Positions 7,609-15,875 of a stretch of DNA of 64,000 nt are shown here, one piece after another. The notes under the pieces are model-generated. The model was not told the origin of the DNA. It searched no databases and saw only the letters and a list, made by a program, of their open reading frames with translations. The translations under genes and the position numbers were made by a program. Every line of letters begins with the position of its first letter. Position 1 is the stretch's first letter. Source of the stretch: Collinsella sp. (GTDB lineage: Bacteria > Actinomycetota > Coriobacteriia > Coriobacteriales > Coriobacteriaceae); contig DXML01000021.1 of NCBI GenBank assembly GCA_019414205.1, positions 1 through 64,000 on the forward strand. Reading direction: 5' to 3'.

Positions 7609-8092
7609 GACTCCAAAGCGCATCTTGGTTGACACCAACGTGTGGCTCGATTACTTCATTCCCTCACGACGTGGTCGTTCAGTGGCGATTGAGTTTTTAC
7701 GCAATGCATGCACGGCGCAGGTGGATTTGCTGTATGCGGCGACATCGTCCAAAGACCTGTTCTATTTGATTTCAAGCGAACATAAGGCATGGTATCGGCG
7801 AGAGCACGGTTCGCTTTCCCAGTATGCCGCTACGGCAGCGACCTCGCTTGCATGGGATTGTCTTAGCGTGCTGTCGCAGCTTGCCACGCCAGTGCCCTGT
7901 GACCTGAGCGACATATGGATGGCGAGCAAGCAGCGTAATCTCCATAGCGATTACGAAGACGATTTAATCATCGCTGCGGCAATGCGCGCAAAGGCAGATC
8001 TCCTGGTCACCAACGATGCCAAACTCTGTTCACACGCACCCGTTGCAGCAATGAGCGTAGAAGACGCAAAGAATTACTTAGCAACGCTCTAG
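7601..8092 (+). CDS. PIN-domain toxin (VapC-like ribonuclease)
   Basis: A 163-residue protein with the PIN-domain acidic set: VDTNVWLDYF near the N-terminus, DYEDDLIIAAA in the middle and LLVTNDAKL towards the end. PIN toxins are Mg-dependent ribonucleases that cut tRNA, rRNA or mRNA when free of antitoxin. The gene starts inside the antitoxin gene. The RNA target cannot be predicted from sequence. Confidence 0.85.
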   Translation: MSETPKRILVDTNVWLDYFIPSRRGRSVAIEFLRNACTAQVDLLYAATSSKDLFYLISSEHKAWYRREHGSLSQYAATAATSLAWDCLSVLSQLATPVPCDLSDIWMASKQRNLHSDYEDDLIIAAAMRAKADLLVTNDAKLCSHAPVAAMSVEDAKNYLATL

Positions 8093-8109
8093 CAATTTGA
8101 AGATCCCGC

Positions 8110-8190
8110 AGGTCGAATAAAAGTCAGCGAATGCCCCCAGGCAGGGCCGCGCCAGCCAGTCCCTACAGGTTGAACAAGAGTCAGCGAGAG
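8110..8190. repeat. Imperfect 25-bp direct repeat
   Basis: CAGGTCGAATAAAAGTCAGCG (about 8117 onward, shortened here) recurs as CAGGTTGAACAAGAGTCAGC about 50 bases later, immediately before the long hairpin at 8183. The purpose is not known; it may be a remnant of the duplication that made the hairpin. Confidence 0.45.
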
Positions 8191-8292
8191 CCCGTCTGGG
8201 CGAGCAAGGTGCCTTGAAACAAGGCGGCATTGACCTTCTGGTCATGCCGCCGAAGTTGAAAGGCAGATTGCCGCCCAGACGGGCTCGCAGCG
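8183..8292. repeat. About 105-base hairpin spacer between convergent genes
   Basis: Perfect arms GAGCCCGTCTGGGCG (8188-8202) and complement (8272-8286) enclose a second stem GGCGGCATTGACC/GGTCATGCCGCC (8223-8235 and 8240-8251) closed by TTCT. It lies between the PIN toxin gene and the minus-strand dehydrogenase gene and may terminate both. Confidence 0.65.
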
Positions 8293-8329
8293 TCGGCTCA
8301 TTACGCCGTTTGTAAAACGCCGGAACAAA

Positions 8330-9265
8330 TCAGTGCTCGATCCAACAACGTAAAGTTTCGCCGGCTTGCAGATGACGCAGGTTCTCCGCGGCGATGTCGA
8401 CCACATTGTTGAGCGTAGCCTCCAAGTGGAACCAGCCCGAGACGTGCGGCGTGATGAGCATGTTGGGCGCATCCCACAACGGGCTTGTCTCAGGCAGCGG
8501 CTCGGGGTCGGTGACGTCGACCGCGGCGCCGGCGAGATGTCCCGACTCCAGGGCGGCAACCAGGTCGTCGGCAACCACAAGATCGCCGCGGCCGCCGTTG
8601 GCAAAGAAGGCGCCCGGCTTCATCGCGGCAAAGAACTCGGCATTCGCCAGACCGCGGGTCTCGGGTGTGCTGGGCATAAAGGATGCGACGATGTCAGCCT
8701 CGGCCAGGCGCTCGGGCAGGGCGTCCATGCCGTCCATGTCCTCAAACACAATGGGGTAGACGAGTGGATGGCGCTTGATGCCGCGGACGTGCGCGCCCAT
8801 GCTGCGGCAGAGCGTGGCGAAGTGGCCGCCGATATCGCCAGCGCCCAGCACCAGCACGTTGGCGTTTTTGAGCGAGGTGACCGGGCCCAAGTCCTCCCAG
8901 CGATGCTCGCGCTGCAGGTCCTGGTAGCCGGGCAGGCGCTTCATCATTGACAGCACCATGGCAAACATGTGCTCGCTTACGGCCTGACCGTAGGCGCCGA
9001 TCGAGCAAGACAGCTTAGCGTCAGCCGGCATGGTGCCAGCAGCAAGGTAGTCGTCATAGCCGGCGGTCTGCAATTGCAACAGCTGGAGATGCTCGCATGC
9101 CGTGAGCATGTCAGGGTCGATGTTGCCCAGGATCACGTCGGCATCGGCGACCTGCTTGCGCGTGGCGGCGTCGGCGCTCGTGTAGATAAAGTCCTCGCCC
9201 GGAGCGCTCGACTCAAGAATTGCGCGATGACGGCCGTTGACGGGCAACAAAACCAGGATGTTCAC
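8330..9265 (-). CDS. D-isomer-specific 2-hydroxyacid dehydrogenase
   Basis: A 311-residue NAD-dependent oxidoreductase. The GAGDIGG nucleotide-binding loop, the conserved Arg in GGRGDLV, DPEPLP and the ITPHVSG catalytic-His segment are all present. Members reduce 2-keto acids to D-2-hydroxyacids or the reverse; the substrate here is open (glyoxylate/hydroxypyruvate-like or D-lactate-like). The start is GTG at 9265 with AGAGGA seven bases upstream. The gene stands alone, bounded by the hairpin at 8183 on its 3' side and by the repeat at 9284 on its 5' side. Confidence 0.85.
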   Translation of the reverse strand: MNILVLLPVNGRHRAILESSAPGEDFIYTSADAATRKQVADADVILGNIDPDMLTACEHLQLLQLQTAGYDDYLAAGTMPADAKLSCSIGAYGQAVSEHMFAMVLSMMKRLPGYQDLQREHRWEDLGPVTSLKNANVLVLGAGDIGGHFATLCRSMGAHVRGIKRHPLVYPIVFEDMDGMDALPERLAEADIVASFMPSTPETRGLANAEFFAAMKPGAFFANGGRGDLVVADDLVAALESGHLAGAAVDVTDPEPLPETSPLWDAPNMLITPHVSGWFHLEATLNNVVDIAAENLRHLQAGETLRCWIEH

Positions 9266-9283
9266 AAGCAGTCCTCTCCGCTC

Positions 9284-9322
9284 AACCTACCAAAAAGGGA
9301 CAGGTTTATTTTGGCAGGTTTT
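9284..9322. repeat. Hairpin repeat of the CCTGCCAAAA family, copy 2
   Basis: AACCTACCAAAA (9284-9295) opposes TTTTGGCAGGTTTT (9309-9322) with one mismatch. The loop contains AAGGGACAGG, the motif also seen at the tips of the 22878, 23078, 52125 and 54387 hairpins. Confidence 0.7.
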
Positions 9323-9342
9323 ATCAGGCAAAACGTTCAAAC

Positions 9343-9385
9343 AAAAACGCCGGATGCTAGACGAGCGTGCCCGTCAGCATCCGGC
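9343..9385 (-). terminator. Intrinsic terminator of the methionine aminopeptidase gene
   Basis: Read on the minus strand, GCCGGATGCT and AGCATCCGGC form a perfect 10-bp stem followed by a T5 run (A5 at 9343-9347 on the plus strand). Confidence 0.85.
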
Positions 9386-9395
9386 GCATCCACGG

Positions 9396-10283
9396 CTACC
9401 AGCTGAGCAGTTCGTAGCCGTCCTCGGTCACTACGAGCTGTACCTCGCACTGGGCCGAATCGCTGCCGTCCTTGGTGCGCACGCACCAGCCGTCGCCCTT
9501 GCTAATCTTGATGTCGGGCGCTCCGGCATTGACCATAGGCTCGATGGTAAAGACCATGCCCGGGGCCATGATGGTATCCACATCGGGCGCCTCGGTGGTA
9601 AAGCCCACAAATGGGTCTTCGTGGAACTCCTTACCGATGCCGTGTCCGCCGTACTCGCGCACCACGCTAAAACCGGCGTCCTCGACGGTCTTTTGCACGG
9701 CCTCGGCCATAACGGACAGTGGCAGCCATGGCTTGACGGCCGCCAGACCCGCTTCCACGCTGGCGCGGGTGACATCGACCAGGCGCTGGCGCTCGGCCGA
9801 GACCTCGCCGATGCAGAACATGCGGCTCGAGTCGCTAAAGTAGCCGTCTAGGATCGTGGAACAGTCCACGTTGATGATGTCGCCCTCGTGCAGCACGTCC
9901 GTATCGCAGGGAATGCCGTGGCAGACCACGTCGTTGATCGAGGTGCACACGCTCTTGGGGTAGCCCTCGTAGTTGAGGTCAGCCGGCGTGCCACCGTGCT
10001 CGACGGTGTAGTCGTAGATCATCTGGTCGATCTGGTTGGTGGTCATGCCTGCGGCGATATGCTCGCCCACATAATCGAGCACGCCCACGTTGATGGCTGC
10101 CGAGCGCTTGATGCCCTCGATATCGGCGGGAGTCTTGTAGAGCGTGCGAGGCAGAACCTCCCAGCCTTCTTCCCACAAGCGCTCGAGGCGCTCATCAAAG
10201 GCGCTATGGCATTTCTTGTATTTCTTGCCGCTGCCGCACCAGCAAGCGTCGTTGCGGCCGGGCACGGGTCCTTTGTCATACAT
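9396..10283 (-). CDS. map: Type I methionine aminopeptidase with N-terminal SEC-C motif
   Basis: A 295-residue enzyme that removes the initiator methionine from nascent proteins. The catalytic domain begins at about residue 45; the metal ligands are recognisable in VDCSTILDGYFSDSS, HGIGKEFHEDP and FTIEPM. The first 30 residues carry the SEC-C zinc motif CWCGSGKKYKKCH (C14, C16, C25, H26), the same small domain that ends SecA and that targets some methionine aminopeptidases to the ribosome. The start ATG has GAAAGGAAG upstream. Confidence 0.95.
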   Translation of the reverse strand: MYDKGPVPGRNDACWCGSGKKYKKCHSAFDERLERLWEEGWEVLPRTLYKTPADIEGIKRSAAINVGVLDYVGEHIAAGMTTNQIDQMIYDYTVEHGGTPADLNYEGYPKSVCTSINDVVCHGIPCDTDVLHEGDIINVDCSTILDGYFSDSSRMFCIGEVSAERQRLVDVTRASVEAGLAAVKPWLPLSVMAEAVQKTVEDAGFSVVREYGGHGIGKEFHEDPFVGFTTEAPDVDTIMAPGMVFTIEPMVNAGAPDIKISKGDGWCVRTKDGSDSAQCEVQLVVTEDGYELLSW

Positions 10284-10335
10284 GGCTAACTTCCTTTCAT
10301 TCGCAGCTAGTATAGCCCACGCACGCGGCCATAAA

Positions 10336-10402
10336 AGTTGCGGTGATATAGTTCCGATTTAAGCGGTTTAACAGCACAAATAGGAACTATATCACCGCAA
10401 CT
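10336..10402. repeat. Hairpin repeat of the AGTTGCGGTGATATA family, copy 2
   Basis: A perfect 20-bp stem: AGTTGCGGTGATATAGTTCC at 10336-10355 and its complement at 10383-10402, with a 27-base loop. The outer 15 bases match copy 1 at 1730, while the inner stem differs. Confidence 0.75.
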
Positions 10403-10443
10403 GATGGGGCGGGATGGCGGGCACTAGCTGCTGCGTGGTTTTG

Positions 10444-11220
10444 CTAGTAGCTCACCTGGCAGGGAATACCGAGGGCGCGCACGCGCGCGGCAATGGCGTC
10501 GAGTACCTCGGGCGCCGCTTTAGCAAGGCCGGCGACCGGTGTCTCGCGCGCCACCGTGTAGATGGTCGCTTCTTGCGGGCGAATGCGCTCAAGCGCCGCG
10601 AGCCAGGGGGCAACGTACTTCTCGCCGGTGTTGTCGATGAGCTTGCCCTGATACTCGCCGGTCAAAAAGATCGTCTGGATAATAACGTGACCGTCAAAGC
10701 TTGCGAACGTCTCGATCTGGTGCTCGACGTCGTAGGGGCCGACAGGCTGGTCGAGCAGCTGGATAAACGCCGGGTCGACGGTATCGAGCTTAAGAATGTT
10801 ATCGTCGACCATCATGAGCGCATCGTGCACAGCGGGCTGGTCGGCGCGCGTGCCGTTGGAAAGCACGGCAATCTTGGTGTTGGGGGCTAGCTGATCGCGA
10901 AGGGCGACGGCGCCGGCAATGGCCTGCGGAAACTCCGGCGCGGCGGTGGGCTCGCCGTTGCCGGCAAACGTGATCACATCGGGGAGCTCGCCCTCGGCTG
11001 CCATCTCGTGCAGCTTTGCCTCGAGCGCGTCGAGTACCACGGCAGCCGTGTTATACGGCTCGTGGCAGGGGCGCTCGGCGTTGAGGCCGTTTTCGCAGTA
11101 AATGCAGTCGAACGTGCAGATTTTGCCCGATGCCGGCATCATGTTGACACCGAGCGAAAGGCCCAGACGGCGGCTGCGCACCGGTCCAAAGATGGGGCTG
11201 GCATTTAAAAATGTAGACAT
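10444..11220 (-). CDS. Radical SAM protein (COG0731-like)
   Basis: The start is placed at 11220 (MSTFLNASPIFG) because AAGGAG sits nine bases upstream; ATG codons at 11226 and 11256 fit less well. The product is 258 residues. C35, C39 and C42 in KICTFDCIYCENG form the CxxxCxxC cluster-binding motif, and GNGEPT follows at the SAM-binding position. This resembles the COG0731 group related to wyosine-type enzymes, whose bacterial members are mostly uncharacterised. It lacks the SPASM extension of the peptide maturase at 40139, so no link to that locus is implied. Confidence 0.75.
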   Translation of the reverse strand: MSTFLNASPIFGPVRSRRLGLSLGVNMMPASGKICTFDCIYCENGLNAERPCHEPYNTAAVVLDALEAKLHEMAAEGELPDVITFAGNGEPTAAPEFPQAIAGAVALRDQLAPNTKIAVLSNGTRADQPAVHDALMMVDDNILKLDTVDPAFIQLLDQPVGPYDVEHQIETFASFDGHVIIQTIFLTGEYQGKLIDNTGEKYVAPWLAALERIRPQEATIYTVARETPVAGLAKAAPEVLDAIAARVRALGIPCQVSY

Positions 11221-11394
11221 AGGCATATGCTCCTTGGGACAGTTGTACCTAAGCATAGCATCGGTGCCAAAGTCCGGTTCGGGCTTGTGCTTTTCAGATT
11301 TCGTTTTTTACTTCGCCCTTGATGTCCGCGCCATGAGAGGTTTTGGGTCGGGTACAGTTAATGTGTTAACAAGGTGCAAGACGATGGGCACAAC

Positions 11395-12192
11395 ATGGAT
11401 TTTACAGTCGAGAATGCGGGCACCACGATCGCCTGTCGCGAATATGCCGGCCCGGATGTGTCGCCTGATGCTCCTGCCTTGGTGTGCGTGCACGGCGCCT
11501 GCGTCGACGGCGTCTTTTTTGACGCCATCGCCCGCGAGCTCGCCTGTGACTACCGCGTCATTGCCTACGACCGCCGCGGTTGCGGCGAGAGCGGCGATGC
11601 TGCGGACGGGCGCTACGACCTTGCCGTCCAGGCCGCCGACCTGCAGGCCGTTATCGAGCATATTGGCGCTCCGGCAAACGTGCTCGCGCACAGTGCCGGT
11701 ACGCTGGTGACCCTGGAGCTTCTCCGTGCAAACCCCGCCATAATCTCGCGTGCGATTCTGCATGAACCCGCCGTGACGGATGAGGGTGCCGGCCTGGGCG
11801 CGGCCCCGGTTTTGCTCGAGATGATCGCCGCGGGAAAGGTCTCCAGGGCATTACGGGCCTTCCTGGGCGCCATCGGCGATTCGGACCCCGAGGCCCCCAA
11901 GTTAACTGAGGCAGAAGCCAAGCATGCCCTGCGCAACGGCCGCAGTTTCATGGCGAGCGAATACGGGATTACTATGACCTGTGTTCCCGATTGGGATAGC
12001 GTTCGCGCGTCAAAAACGGTGGCCGCCGTGCTCCTGGGCGAGCTCTCGATTGGCACGCCCCGCGAGGCTGGTACGCGAGCGGCTGCCGAATATCTCGATT
12101 GTCCTCTCGTGACGATCCCGGGCGCGCATAACGGTCTGCGCGATCGCCCGGCAGCGGCTGCCCAGACTGTCCGTGGCATCCTGGGGTTCTAG
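11395..12192 (+). CDS. Alpha/beta-fold hydrolase
   Basis: A 265-residue protein when started at ATG 11395; a GTG at 11374 is an alternative and neither has a good ribosome binding site. The oxyanion segment VHGAC (32-36), the nucleophile elbow AHSAGT (S100) and the late PGAHNG (H245) mark an esterase or acyl hydrolase of the alpha/beta family. The first elbow residue is Ala rather than Gly, a common variant. Substrate unknown. It is divergent from the radical SAM gene. Confidence 0.8.
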   Translation: MDFTVENAGTTIACREYAGPDVSPDAPALVCVHGACVDGVFFDAIARELACDYRVIAYDRRGCGESGDAADGRYDLAVQAADLQAVIEHIGAPANVLAHSAGTLVTLELLRANPAIISRAILHEPAVTDEGAGLGAAPVLLEMIAAGKVSRALRAFLGAIGDSDPEAPKLTEAEAKHALRNGRSFMASEYGITMTCVPDWDSVRASKTVAAVLLGELSIGTPREAGTRAAAEYLDCPLVTIPGAHNGLRDRPAAAAQTVRGILGF

Positions 12193-12305
12193 CACCCGCA
12201 ATAGCCAAAGCAGGCTTCATCTGCAAACGTTTCGGCCGTGTTAACAAATGTGCTCAAAACCTCACGTCTGCGGCTTCGATTGCGCCGTCTGCCAACTCAT
12301 AAAAA

Positions 12306-12360
12306 TGTAACAGCATTCACGTGCCTACCTGCATCGGCAAGGTGTTACTCTTGTAACATT
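12306..12360 (+). promoter_or_regulatory. TGTTAC/GTAACA repeats upstream of the HD-GYP operon
   Basis: TGTAACA-type half-sites occur at about 12306 and as a small inverted repeat TGTTAC-TCTT-GTAACA at about 12342. They fall where a promoter for the operon would lie and may be an operator. Evidence is positional only. Confidence 0.25.
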
Positions 12361-12403
12361 TGGAACCCATCGCTACCATGCGAAACTATCGAAAGGGCCC
12401 CAT

Positions 12404-14287
12404 ATGCTCAATAATCACGAGGTCAATCTAACCGACGAGGAGGCTGCCGCCGAGGTCGCCCGTGTCGCGAAGACCTACCCCGTGGTACGTTTAATGTCGG
12501 TCGACCAGATTAAGGACGATCCCAACTGCCTGCTCGCCGGCGATCGGTGTCCCTGTCTGCGCCAGTCAAGTCTTGAGGCCTTGGCGGCGGGTTCCGATGA
12601 GGTATCGGAGCAACTGCTCAACGATGGTGTTGAATACCGCGCTCGCCTGCGCCCCCTGAAGGTCGAGGGCGAGCCTCACGTTCTGCTGATGGTGCGTCCG
12701 ATTGATGAGCAGGAGGCCGCAGAAGAGGACCTTGTCTACACCGACGTGCTGACGAGTGTGCGCAATCGCCGATATTATGAGGAAAAGCTTCGTAGCGCCC
12801 GCATGAATGCCGGCGTTGCGATGATCGACCTTGATGATTTTAGGGTCTTCAACGATACGTGTGGCCGTCATGCCGGCGACCTTGCGCTCGGTGCTGTGGC
12901 GACAGCCATGCGCAGCGGAATCCGTTCGACTGACGAGCTTGTGCGCTATGGCTGCGACAAGTTTGTGGTTGTCATGCCCAATATTCCCTCCGATGACTTC
13001 ACCCGTCGCCTGCATCAGGTATCCGATGCCGTTCATTCCACAATTATTCCGGGCCATGAGCACATGAGCTTGACGGCATGTGTTGGTGGCGTTCGCATTC
13101 ATGGCGAGACGGTCGATGAGGGCGTTGGCCGCGCTGTTCAGTTACTGAGCCGCGCTAAGGCAAAAGCCGGTACGGTCGTGACCGATGCCGATTCCATCGA
13201 GGCCTTCCAAAGCGAAAAGCCTTTGGTGCTTATTGTCGATGACTCCGAGATGAACCGAGTCATTCTCAACGAGATGCTCAAGGACGAGTATTGCATCCTC
13301 GAGGCCGATAACGGTCGTGCGGCGCTCGACATGGTCGACCGCTATGGCGATGAGTTGTCGCTCGTGATGCTGGACATTGTCATGCCGGGCATAAGCGGCT
13401 TTGAGGTGCTGGCCGGTCTGTCGCGCCGAACGAGTATCGACAATCTGCCTGTCATCATGATCTCGAGCGAAGATTCCGATGATATGGTTCTGCGCGCGTA
13501 CGAGCTGGGTGCTTCGGACTATATCAACCGTCCGTTTGACTCCCGTGTCGTGCGCCGCCGCGTAAGCAACACCATCCGCCTGTACGCCAAACAGCGCCGC
13601 CTGACGAACCTGCTGTCCCAACAGTACAACGAGCGCGTCAAGAACAGTCGCATGCTCATCGACATCATGGCCGGCGTCACGGAGCTTCGCAACGGCGAGA
13701 GCGGTAGGCACGTTACGAACATCGAAAAGCTGACCGAGCTGCTGCTTGGCTGTCTGGTCCAGCGTAGCGGCACGATCTCCCTCGACAATGAGGAACGCTC
13801 CACGATCGCCCTGGCTTCGGCGCTGCACGATATCGGCAAGATGTCGATTGACGATGCGATCCTCAACAAGCCCGGGCGCCTCACGCCCGAGGAATTCGAG
13901 ATTATGAAGACGCATACCACGATTGGCGCCAACATGCTGCTCGAGCTGGGCAGCCATCACGCCGGCAATGCGCTTATGGAATATGCGTACCAGATTGCGC
14001 GTTGGCATCACGAGCGCTGGGACGGCAAGGGTTATCCCGATGGCCTTAAGGGCGACGAAATTCCCATCGCCGCGCAGGCGGTTTCGGTGGCTGACGTGTA
14101 CGATGCACTGACGAGCGTGCGCGTGTACAAGGACGCTATCCCGCACGAGGAGGCGATCCAGATGATCCTGGACGGTAAGTGCGGCACCTTTAACCCGCTG
14201 CTGCTCGACTGCCTGCTCGAGGTGCAAGACCAAATTGCCGAGACGTTGGCACGCCCCGCCGACGTCGTCGCGTTTCCCACGATTTAG
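12404..14287 (+). CDS. Degenerate GGDEF - receiver - HD-GYP signalling protein
   Basis: A 627-residue cytoplasmic protein. About 115-255 is a GGDEF-fold domain (TDVLTSVRNRRYY, then MIDLDDF), but the GGDEF signature reads YGCDKF at about 181-186, so cyclase activity is probably lost. About 271-390 is a receiver domain with LIVDDS, phospho-acceptor Asp near 324 in MLDIVMPG, and INRPF where a Lys normally stands. About 400-610 is an HD-GYP phosphodiesterase with HDIGK (about 474) and GKGYPDGL, both intact. The likely role is phosphorylation-controlled hydrolysis of cyclic di-GMP or a related dinucleotide, with the dead GGDEF as a nucleotide sensor. An Hpt gene follows 24 bases downstream. Confidence 0.9.
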   Translation: MLNNHEVNLTDEEAAAEVARVAKTYPVVRLMSVDQIKDDPNCLLAGDRCPCLRQSSLEALAAGSDEVSEQLLNDGVEYRARLRPLKVEGEPHVLLMVRPIDEQEAAEEDLVYTDVLTSVRNRRYYEEKLRSARMNAGVAMIDLDDFRVFNDTCGRHAGDLALGAVATAMRSGIRSTDELVRYGCDKFVVVMPNIPSDDFTRRLHQVSDAVHSTIIPGHEHMSLTACVGGVRIHGETVDEGVGRAVQLLSRAKAKAGTVVTDADSIEAFQSEKPLVLIVDDSEMNRVILNEMLKDEYCILEADNGRAALDMVDRYGDELSLVMLDIVMPGISGFEVLAGLSRRTSIDNLPVIMISSEDSDDMVLRAYELGASDYINRPFDSRVVRRRVSNTIRLYAKQRRLTNLLSQQYNERVKNSRMLIDIMAGVTELRNGESGRHVTNIEKLTELLLGCLVQRSGTISLDNEERSTIALASALHDIGKMSIDDAILNKPGRLTPEEFEIMKTHTTIGANMLLELGSHHAGNALMEYAYQIARWHHERWDGKGYPDGLKGDEIPIAAQAVSVADVYDALTSVRVYKDAIPHEEAIQMILDGKCGTFNPLLLDCLLEVQDQIAETLARPADVVAFPTI

Positions 14288-14311
14288 TTTGACCAAAGGA
14301 GTTTTTAATCC

Positions 14312-14668
14312 ATGATTTCCATGCGTGAGGCGTATGAGAAGATCGGCGCTAATTATGACGACGCGTGCGTTCGGCTGATGGGCGGGGAAATGCTTGCCCG
14401 CTTTGCCCTCAAGTTTTTGGATGACGAGAGCATGGGCAAGCTGGAGGCCGCCATGGCGGCAGGAGACGCCGAAGGTGCGTTTATGGCAGCGCACACGCTC
14501 AAGGGCGTGAGCCAGAACCTGGGATTCGATAATCTGTACGAGCCGGCGGTCGTGGTGACCGAGGCGCTGCGTGGCGCCGATGCCGTTGATGGTGCCCGCG
14601 AGGGAATGCATGCGCTGCAGCAGCAATATGCGGCTACGATGTCGGCCCTGCGCGAGGCGGCCGAGTAA
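14312..14668 (+). CDS. Hpt phosphotransfer protein
   Basis: A stand-alone 118-residue histidine phosphotransfer domain. AHTLKGVSQNLGF places the phospho-accepting His at residue 61, and the sequence is all helical in character. It lies 24 bases after the receiver/HD-GYP gene with AAAGGAG upstream and is presumably co-transcribed. It probably carries phosphate to or from that receiver in a phosphorelay whose kinase is elsewhere. Confidence 0.85.
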   Translation: MISMREAYEKIGANYDDACVRLMGGEMLARFALKFLDDESMGKLEAAMAAGDAEGAFMAAHTLKGVSQNLGFDNLYEPAVVVTEALRGADAVDGAREGMHALQQQYAATMSALREAAE

Positions 14669-14693
14669 GAGGCTGTGAGCCTTGATTGACTAT

Positions 14694-14757
14694 GAGAGTG
14701 GATAATCTCCCGTTTTAGGCCCGGTGGCGGCCTCAAAGTGGGAGATTATCCACTCTC
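14694..14757. repeat. 18-bp perfect hairpin with nested top stem
   Basis: GAGAGTGGATAATCTCCC (14694-14711) pairs with its exact complement at 14740-14757; inside is AGGCC/GGCCT. The architecture matches the AGTTGCGGTGATATA hairpins but the sequence is different, so it is probably another repeat family that ends the Hpt transcript. Confidence 0.65.
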
Positions 14758-14846
14758 GTTCGATACGTGTCCAAAAATCCACGCTCACCCCTTCTGATTA
14801 GTGAATGGCCTATGCGCACTGGCGGGGCTTTCCGCATGCAATCCAT

Positions 14847-14878
14847 ATCGTTGTTCGATAAACTGTTCGAATAACGAT
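14847..14878. promoter_or_regulatory. Candidate operator for the XRE regulator
   Basis: ATCGTTGTTCGA (14847-14858) and TTCGAATAACGAT (14866-14878) form a 12-bp inverted repeat with one mismatch just before the DUF2975 gene. A TTATCG/CGATAA pair recurs before the ABC genes (15890-15925), suggesting one regulator acts on both. Confidence 0.45.
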
Positions 14879-14899
14879 AGAGTCGATGAGGGTGAGTGT

Positions 14900-15460
14900 A
14901 TGTCCAACAGCGTTCAGCGTATGGCCAAGGCGGGCGAAAATATCAGGAAGCTTGGTTTTTGCATGGCAGCCGTTTTTGCAGGGATGCTCGTCGCTTTTGC
15001 CGCGTTGGTTGTTTACGTGATCTGGTATGCGGTTGCAAACGTTGCTTCTGTCGATTCTTTCGGTGTCGTGACGCTTCTTGATGGCGGGTGCATCGTTATC
15101 CCAAGCGGACTGTGCCTGGCGCTCGTCGTGGGTATTTCGCTTGTCGTTTTGTGCGGGATCAGCCGTAATATCTCTCGGGGCGTCTCGCCCTTTACCAAGA
15201 CGCATGTGCGGCTTATCCGTGTTCTCGCGCTTGCCTTTGCTGTTAACGCCGCGGTTTCGCTTGTTGGTGCCTATGGATCGGTTAGTCTCACCATTGGCGG
15301 ACTGGAGCTTTACATCGTGCCTCATTCCTTCGTTATTGAGATTTGCCAAGGCGCTACCTTTGATGCGGGGTCGTTTATCGGCGCAGTTGTCTGTCTGTTT
15401 ATCTCGGCGATCTGGAGTTATGCCTCGCTGCTCCAAGAGCAGTCTGACGAGCTTGTGTAG
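14900..15460 (+). CDS. DUF2975-family membrane protein
   Basis: The start at 14900 (MSNSVQRMAKAGENIRKLG) has GAGGGTGAG upstream; the open frame runs back to 14801. The 186-residue product has four hydrophobic segments (about 18-40, 62-84, 105-125, 148-172). Its size and partnership with a small XRE gene eight bases downstream match the DUF2975/XRE two-gene units common in Firmicutes and Actinobacteria, whose function is not established. Confidence 0.75.
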   Translation: MSNSVQRMAKAGENIRKLGFCMAAVFAGMLVAFAALVVYVIWYAVANVASVDSFGVVTLLDGGCIVIPSGLCLALVVGISLVVLCGISRNISRGVSPFTKTHVRLIRVLALAFAVNAAVSLVGAYGSVSLTIGGLELYIVPHSFVIEICQGATFDAGSFIGAVVCLFISAIWSYASLLQEQSDELV

Positions 15461-15468
15461 GAGGAAAC

Positions 15469-15798
15469 ATGAGCTATCTCATCATCGAGCTTGAGACGCA
15501 GCTGCTTAAGACCGGAAAGACCAGTGCTGATCTGATTCGAGCGACGGGGCATACTCCGGCTAATATTTCAAAGCTTAGAAACGGAAAGATAAAAGCTATT
15601 CGCCTAAAGACGCTCCTCGATATCTGTGATGAGCTTGATTGTCAACCGGGAGATATTATTCAGCGCGTGAGTGAGAAAGAGCTTGAGGAGCTTATTGTTG
15701 AGCGTGCAAAAAACGTTGTGAGGCAGATGCGGGACGGCGGAGGCAATGAGGCGTCGCTTCCGACATCAGTCTTTGCTGTCGATTTGAGCGACGAGTAG
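15469..15798 (+). CDS. Small XRE-family (Cro/C1-type) regulator
   Basis: A 109-residue protein whose first 70 residues form a helix-turn-helix domain ending in the family hallmark LLDICDELDCQPGDII. The C-terminal 40 residues are charged with no known domain. GGAGG lies just before its ATG. It probably represses its own operon through the ATCGTT-type palindrome at 14847 and perhaps the adjacent ABC operon. A terminator follows at 15839. Confidence 0.85.
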   Translation: MSYLIIELETQLLKTGKTSADLIRATGHTPANISKLRNGKIKAIRLKTLLDICDELDCQPGDIIQRVSEKELEELIVERAKNVVRQMRDGGGNEASLPTSVFAVDLSDE

Positions 15799-15838
15799 CT
15801 TAAGGCGAACAACTAAAACGAAATATCAGCGTGAAGGG

Positions 15839-15867
15839 ACCCGTGTCTAACACGGGTTCTTTCTTTT
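15839..15867 (+). terminator. Intrinsic terminator
   Basis: ACCCGTGT and ACACGGGT form an 8-bp stem with a 3-base loop, followed by a T-rich tail (TTCTTTCTTTT). Confidence 0.85.
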
Positions 15868-15875
15868 AGATTATC

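Noticed and set aside
10444..11220. Second radical SAM gene, considered as part of the RiPP pathway
   Set aside because: It lacks a SPASM domain, lies 28 kb away, is GC-rich like the core genome and resembles a conserved single-gene family.
13142..14626. 494-codon minus-strand frame under the HD-GYP/Hpt genes
   Set aside because: Codon-bias shadow; the plus strand encodes recognised domains throughout.
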